From: an uncultured Clostridium sp.
GTDB lineage: Bacteria > Bacillota > Clostridia > TANB77 > CAG-508
DNA length: 64,000 bases
Direction of reading: 5' to 3'
Assembly: GCA_947648215.1 (NCBI GenBank)
Contig: CANSMW010000005.1
Span: forward strand, 1-64,000
The notes below the pieces were generated by a model. The model saw only the letters and a list, made by a program, of their open reading frames with translations. It searched no databases and was not told the DNA's origin. This document shows positions 60,093 through 64,000 of the stretch, piece after piece. Numbering within the stretch: position 1 is the first letter of the stretch; every line of letters starts with the position of its first letter. The position numbers and the translations under genes were made by a program.

Positions 60093-60508
60093 TGTTTATT
60101 CTCCTCCACTCCTTCAACTTTTGTATGATTTATCTGTTTCCATACATCTAAATCTAATTTTTCATCAATAAGTTTAATCATAGCTTTTTGATTTCTTAAT
60201 ATTCCATACATTGTATTTGTTAATGTTTTTAAATCCTCGCTTGATAACTGTGTTGCATATTTACTTATGTGCCTTATTTCTTTTGCAATCTTTTTTATTT
60301 GTTCTGTATTATCGGAATATGCTTTATATAGTTCCTCTTTACTCTTTAAATCAACATAAGTAACATTTTCATAAATTACTGCATCTCTAACATAAGGTGC
60401 AAGTCTTTTATATCCATAAAATTCTGCTTTTGCTTCTACTAAACTTCTTTCTTCTTTTGATAACCAAACTTTTATACTTTCCCTTCTTTGCTTTGCATTT
60501 AGTTCCAC
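60071..60508 (-). CDS. mobC: MobC-like relaxosome protein
   Basis: A 145-residue accessory protein with an N-terminal ribbon-helix-helix (SIKVWLSKEERSLVEAKAEFYGYKRLAPYVRDAVI) and a helical C-terminus (TEQIKKIAKEIRHISKYATQL, NTMYGILRNQKAMIKLIDE). This arrangement is that of MobC proteins that help relaxases nick oriT. It is immediately upstream of and overlaps the relaxase gene. oriT itself is probably nearby but cannot be proved. Confidence 0.82.
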   Translation of the reverse strand: MELNAKQRRESIKVWLSKEERSLVEAKAEFYGYKRLAPYVRDAVIYENVTYVDLKSKEELYKAYSDNTEQIKKIAKEIRHISKYATQLSSEDLKTLTNTMYGILRNQKAMIKLIDEKLDLDVWKQINHTKVEGVEENKQCQLQKD

Positions 60509-60598
60509 TTTTTATCATTCCTTCCTATATAAAAATAAGAAGCAAGAATAAAAATTCTCACTTCTAATTGGATAATAATATTATTATTTTTAATTGTT

Positions 60599-60940
60599 CT
60601 AATGTTGATATTTCTTATAAATCTTTTCTAATACTGCATAACCATCATCTTGAATACGATATAGTCCTGATTGTGTTGAATACACAGAACATCTAATTGC
60701 AGATATAGAGCATCCATAAGATTCTGCAATTTCCTTATATGTTTCCTTTTTAAATTCTTTTGGCTTTACTCCAATATAACGTGTAAATCTATCTTTTTGT
60801 GTTTCAGTTTTACTTTGCATATTCATAATAGCATCATATATTTTTTGCTTATCTTTATTTAAAATATCAACTTTTGTCATAAGTTCTAATAACGCAACTA
60901 TCGTATCTCGGTGTTCGCTAAATTTTGATATATGCTCCAC
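60599..60940 (-). CDS. Helix-turn-helix protein of the element, unclear start
   Basis: A protein of about 113 residues with a C-terminal helix-turn-helix (KETYKEIAESYGCSISAIRCSVYSTQSGLYRI). The first codon of the frame, GTG 60940, lies within the AGGAGGTGGAG binding site itself, so the true start may be a weak codon a few bases on (an in-frame ATA eight bases after GGAGG) or ATG at residue 21. It is between the MobC-like gene and a replication/transfer block. Confidence 0.55.
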   Translation of the reverse strand: MEHISKFSEHRDTIVALLELMTKVDILNKDKQKIYDAIMNMQSKTETQKDRFTRYIGVKPKEFKKETYKEIAESYGCSISAIRCSVYSTQSGLYRIQDDGYAVLEKIYKKYQH

Positions 60941-61031
60941 CTCCTAATGTAAAAGTAATTACTTTAAGATTTGATAATCGACCATCTATACAGGGTATAA
61001 CGTAAAAACATTATTTTGTCAGCCCCTTTTT

Positions 61032-61643
61032 TTAATTTAGATTAAAAAAATTATCATATATGTAACCTGCTTTAATATATTGCTCTGTCAATTCCATTTT
61101 ATATTGTTCTAATAATTCTAAATACTTTTGTTTGAAACAGTTTTTAGATAACCATTTACTCCCTTCTTTAGAAATTACAAATTCATTATTTTTAATATAT
61201 CTGTAACTTGTATTTGCTTTTATCATTTTATAAATGGCTCTTTTTATAGTTGGCTTTGATCTGTTAAAATATGAATCTAATTCTTTTACATATATATCTT
61301 CCTTAAATAAACTTTTAGGATTTATGTTTAATAATTTTTCATATTCCTTAATTCGCTTTTCAAAAAATTCAATATCAGCATCAATTAAAGGCTTTTCTTT
61401 TTGAAAATATACATATCTAATCCATAAATATCCTTCTATCAAAATAAAATATCTCTTACTTTTAATTTTATCGCTTTGCCATCTACAATTAGGATGCTTT
61501 TTTAACATAGTTGATACTGCTAGTCTTAAATCTTTGTGTGTAATTTCATTATTGTTTTTAGTTGTAACATTATTAGCTTTCAATCTTTTTAGTATTTTAT
61601 TATAAGATAAGAAAATATTATCTAATTGATTTTGACTATCCAT
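61032..61643 (-). CDS. Unrecognised element-backbone protein
   Basis: A 203-residue basic protein that I do not recognise: LSYNKILKRLKANNVTT, LRLAVSTMLKKHPNCRWQSDKIKSKRYFIL, then YVKELDSYFNRSKPTIKRAIYKMIKANT, which looks like a winged helix (residues about 115-155). It may be a DNA-binding backbone protein of the mobile element. GGAAAG precedes the ATG. Confidence 0.5.
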   Translation of the reverse strand: MDSQNQLDNIFLSYNKILKRLKANNVTTKNNNEITHKDLRLAVSTMLKKHPNCRWQSDKIKSKRYFILIEGYLWIRYVYFQKEKPLIDADIEFFEKRIKEYEKLLNINPKSLFKEDIYVKELDSYFNRSKPTIKRAIYKMIKANTSYRYIKNNEFVISKEGSKWLSKNCFKQKYLELLEQYKMELTEQYIKAGYIYDNFFNLN

Positions 61644-61661
61644 AAATATATTCCTCTTTCC

Positions 61662-62045
61662 TTATATTTCATTTTCATATTCAATTACTTCATTATCCGA
61701 ATGTACTACTTCGTGTTGTATGTTACTATTATCAAAATTATTTGTTAATTCTTTCATTGTGATTCCTAAATCATAAAGTTTGTTTAGCATAGTTTGTTTA
61801 CTTGATTCTATATGCCTATTAGATAATACTCTATCTGTAAAATCTTCTAATGCTTCCTTAAATTCTTCATAGTAACTTCCAAAATTCCAAGATTTAATTT
61901 TCATATCAAATCCATTTGCTATAATATATTTTTCTGGTGTATCATACATCTTTTCGATTAAAGCACAATTATCTACTAATGCTAGAATTTGTAACTCACC
62001 TAATGACTTTGTTTTAAAGCACATTTTATTTTCTTGATTCTCCAT
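61662..62045 (-). CDS. Unrecognised element-backbone protein
   Basis: A protein of about 127 residues: MCFKTKSLGELQILALVDNCALIEKMYDTPEKYIIANGFD, then WNFGSYYEEFKEALEDFTDRVL. It resembles small proteins encoded near the transfer genes of clostridial elements (DUF6329-like in my memory), function unknown. ATG 62045 follows AAGGAGG; the frame is open upstream but without a site. It follows the folded block at 62110. Confidence 0.5.
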   Translation of the reverse strand: MENQENKMCFKTKSLGELQILALVDNCALIEKMYDTPEKYIIANGFDMKIKSWNFGSYYEEFKEALEDFTDRVLSNRHIESSKQTMLNKLYDLGITMKELTNNFDNSNIQHEVVHSDNEVIEYENEI

Positions 62046-62109
62046 AGCAATCTGCCTCCTTAACTTCAATTTTTTAACTTTTATATATTCCATTTCTATA
62101 TTTAAAATA

Positions 62110-62322
62110 TTCTTGTACTAGCGAAGCGTAGGACAAGAAATCCAGAGCAATTTATTTGCTCCGAATATTGAGGATCATTTTTAATGCCCAATATTCGCCA
62201 GCTTGGTGTTTTGACACCCTTTTCGCTGTTTAGGGCAAAAGCCCTAAAACCCATTTTGCCCGCTGGGAGATATTTTTTTGTTTCGATTTTTGAAAAAAGT
62301 GGAGCATTTTTTACTCCACTTT
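62110..62322. ncRNA. Highly folded non-coding block
   Basis: About 210 bases, richer in G and C than the flanks, holding at least six stems: TTCTTGT/ACAAGAA (62110-62139), GAGCAA/TTGCTC (62145-62161), CGAATATTG/CAATATTCG (62162-62197), GGTGT/ACACC (62205-62218), TTTAGGGC/GCCCTAAA (62229-62248) and AAAGTGGAG/CTCCACTTT (62296-62322). CCAGC (62198) and GCTGG (62262) can close a multibranch, and GGGCAAAA (62233) has an alternative partner TTTTGCCC (62254). A minus-strand frame across it (62102-62365) has no ribosome binding site and reads through every stem, so it is probably not a gene. Strand and role (RNA, oriT or replication signal) are open. Confidence 0.6.
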
Positions 62323-62333
62323 CGTTCAATTTT

Positions 62334-63725
62334 TTAATTAAAATCATACTCAAATTCGTTTTCATTTTTTACCTCATTTGATTTCATTTTTTCTCTTAAT
62401 TTTTCATAAGTTTCATAAATTGATAGCACATTTTCCGTTACAGCTTTTATGCCATTCCAAGCACTTGTTTCAATTTCTATTTCTGTTTTATCTTCAAATA
62501 ATATTGTTGTTATAAATTTTCCATCTGATCCTTCTTTATCTCTTGTGCTTACATCAAAATATTTCACATTTAATTTATCAATTACTTCTTTATACATAGA
62601 AGATAAGTTATATAAACCTTCATCTCTATCGCTTCCATAATCTAATAAGTTTTTTATTTTATTTTCTTTAAAATATTCAATAACCTTTGAAAGAGATATA
62701 TCATAATAAGTTGGTGAGTGTTCTATATAATCTTCAATAAAATCTTCATAGGTAGTAGCTTTTTCTGCTAAACAAATTATATTTGAGTTATAATTACTAT
62801 TAGATTTTGAATGTAGTTCTAAAGTTTCTTTATCATAATACATATCATCTGTTTCATAATATAAATGTAAAGTTTTTTCAAAATCTTCAAGTTGTTCTAA
62901 TGTAAAATAATCAAAAAATTCAAATATTTTTTCTTTTGGCAGAGCATATTTTTCTATCAATGGAAATTGGTCTTTTACCCTATATCCATATCCTACTTTT
63001 TTCAATTCTTCAAAAGTAATATAGAAATTCCATTTACCATTTGAATCAAATAATTCTAAATCATTTAGATCATAAGAAATTTCGTTTTTTATTGTAGAAT
63101 TGTATAATTCTTGATAAAAATTATATTCATATACTTCAAAATTTCCATCTAAATAATCTTTATAATTTTTACTATTTATCTTACCATTTTCTTTTAAATC
63201 TATATACTCATCTTTAATAAAAATATGTAATATCTTATTATCAATTTCCAGTAACATTTCTTTTGACATTGTACCTACATATTTTTTGCAAACACTCTTG
63301 TAAAAGTTTTCATCTTCATCAAGTATTTTTATAATATCTTGCATTTCAAATTTTTCTTTTTTAGTTATCAAATCAATATATTCTTTTGTATGAATTTGAC
63401 TTAATACATTTGCTACTGTATCATTTTCAATATATCTTTTTGCAACTAAATCCCAATCATCTTTTTTTAGTTTTATATTATCATCTTGTTTCATTTCTAA
63501 TGGATGGTATATGTAATCTTGATGATATGAATCTAATCGTTCTATTATGTCTGCTAATGTATAAAATTCTTCTTGTTCTATTCCATTTAGATTTCCTTTT
63601 TGAATATCATTTAGTCTAAATACATTTTCTAAATCTTTGTTAATATCAATTACTAATTGAAAGTCATATACATTTAGCATTTGTCTAAAATATTTTACGA
63701 TTTTTTCTTTCTTTTTTTCATCCAT
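62334..63725 (-). CDS. Large element-backbone protein, unrecognised
   Basis: A protein of about 463 residues, rich in Asp, Glu, Tyr and Lys. Segments such as FYTLADIIERLDSYHQDYIYHPLEM and NLLDYGSDRDEGLYNLSSMYKEV look globular and helical, without membrane segments or a motif I recognise. ATG 63725 follows GGGAG; an in-frame ATG 30 bases earlier has no site. Its final codons overlap the start of the folded block region. Probably a conserved backbone gene of this element type. Confidence 0.55.
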   Translation of the reverse strand: MDEKKKEKIVKYFRQMLNVYDFQLVIDINKDLENVFRLNDIQKGNLNGIEQEEFYTLADIIERLDSYHQDYIYHPLEMKQDDNIKLKKDDWDLVAKRYIENDTVANVLSQIHTKEYIDLITKKEKFEMQDIIKILDEDENFYKSVCKKYVGTMSKEMLLEIDNKILHIFIKDEYIDLKENGKINSKNYKDYLDGNFEVYEYNFYQELYNSTIKNEISYDLNDLELFDSNGKWNFYITFEELKKVGYGYRVKDQFPLIEKYALPKEKIFEFFDYFTLEQLEDFEKTLHLYYETDDMYYDKETLELHSKSNSNYNSNIICLAEKATTYEDFIEDYIEHSPTYYDISLSKVIEYFKENKIKNLLDYGSDRDEGLYNLSSMYKEVIDKLNVKYFDVSTRDKEGSDGKFITTILFEDKTEIEIETSAWNGIKAVTENVLSIYETYEKLREKMKSNEVKNENEFEYDFN

Positions 63726-63751
63726 TTTAGTAACTCCCTTCTCAAAATTTT

Positions 63752-64000
63752 TCACATATCATTGTTGATTTCAATAGTGTCTTTTGATTCATTTTCTTTT
63801 ATAATTTCTTGAAACCACTCTGTATAATGTTTCTTATTTTCTTCATCTAATAGATGTAGTTTTTCTCCAGTTTTCATATAACTTTCGTATTTCTTTTTTA
63901 CATATTCAGAATCTTCTTTCATAAGATCTTCAATATCTTCTTCATCTGTAAAATAGTCAAACATTCTAAAGTAAACTCTGTCAATAATTTCATTTAATGT
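63752..64000 (-). CDS. Partial gene at the window edge
   Basis: An open frame runs from the window edge (64000) to a stop at 63752; the visible C-terminal 82 residues include EIIDRVYFRMFDYF, DIEDLMKEDSEYVKKKYESYM and EWFQEIIKENES. Acidic and helical, not recognised. An internal ATG at 63964 could serve as a start, but the frame continues upstream in the same phase to the edge, so the gene is more likely cut by the window. Confidence 0.5.
   Translation of the reverse strand, partial: TLNEIIDRVYFRMFDYFTDEEDIEDLMKEDSEYVKKKYESYMKTGEKLHLLDEENKKHYTEWFQEIIKENESKDTIEINNDM

Noticed and set aside
62102-62365. 87-residue protein across the folded block
   Set aside because: No ribosome binding site, it overlaps the next gene, and every segment is part of an inverted repeat, so the frame is likely incidental.

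Overview
The window comes from a very AT-rich, endospore-forming low-GC Firmicute, most likely a clostridial gut lineage. The support is gpr, a ytxC-like gene, Spo0A/Spo0E-like genes, FtsEX with an M23 hydrolase, a split transketolase, and Gram-positive ribosome binding sites throughout. I saw no rRNA, tRNA or CRISPR array.

Layout. 0.1-6 kb: small accessory genes (GNAT, zinc ribbons, pentapeptide protein, a membrane-tailed sigma factor, sdpRI) with one gene remnant. 6-24.1 kb: core chromosome, mostly minus strand (ctp, M23 hydrolase, ftsX, ftsE, transketolase, gpr, holA, ruvC, glycogen debranching enzyme, yvcK, murB) with a short plus-strand block (ytxC, a GT2 glycosyltransferase, traX). Six copies of a two-hairpin repeat lie between these genes. 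24.2-25.9 kb: broken genes (amidoligase-like, RhuM-like, SEC-C). 25.9-31.1 kb: integrase, excisionase and regulators of an integrated mobile element. 31.3-56.7 kb: about 40 short, unrelated cargo genes, nearly all minus strand, enclosing a Spo0A-like/Spo0E-like pair with 0A boxes. 56.9-64 kb: DNA methyltransferase, relaxase, MobC-like protein, element-backbone proteins and a strongly folded non-coding block. The element runs past the window end.

Central observation. Seven genes that otherwise look normal carry an apparent +1 frameshift: ftsE, the transketolase C-terminal subunit (two sites), holA (two sites), murB, traX and a vat-like acetyltransferase in the cargo. All eight shifts have the same form. 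The upstream frame meets an in-frame CGG, and skipping its C reads the next triplet as a glycine codon (GGA six times, GGT twice), which restores full family length and conserved motifs, including Walker A of FtsE. Reading every CCG/CGG in the window on the coding strand by eye, I found only one other in-frame CGG, in an orphan gene of unlike composition (15572-16033). The simplest reading is that CGG is not decoded as arginine here and instead acts as a +1 frameshift site ('CGGN read as Gly'). A systematic assembly error is the main alternative and can be tested with reads, tRNA content and proteomics.

Other points of interest: Spo0A boxes in front of the Spo0E-like and Spo0A-like genes, a radical SAM protein fused to a receiver-like domain, an ECF-type sigma factor with its own membrane segments, an sdpRI promoter bracketed by operator palindromes, phased A-tract repeats, a possible attenuator, and the folded block at 62.1-62.3 kb.
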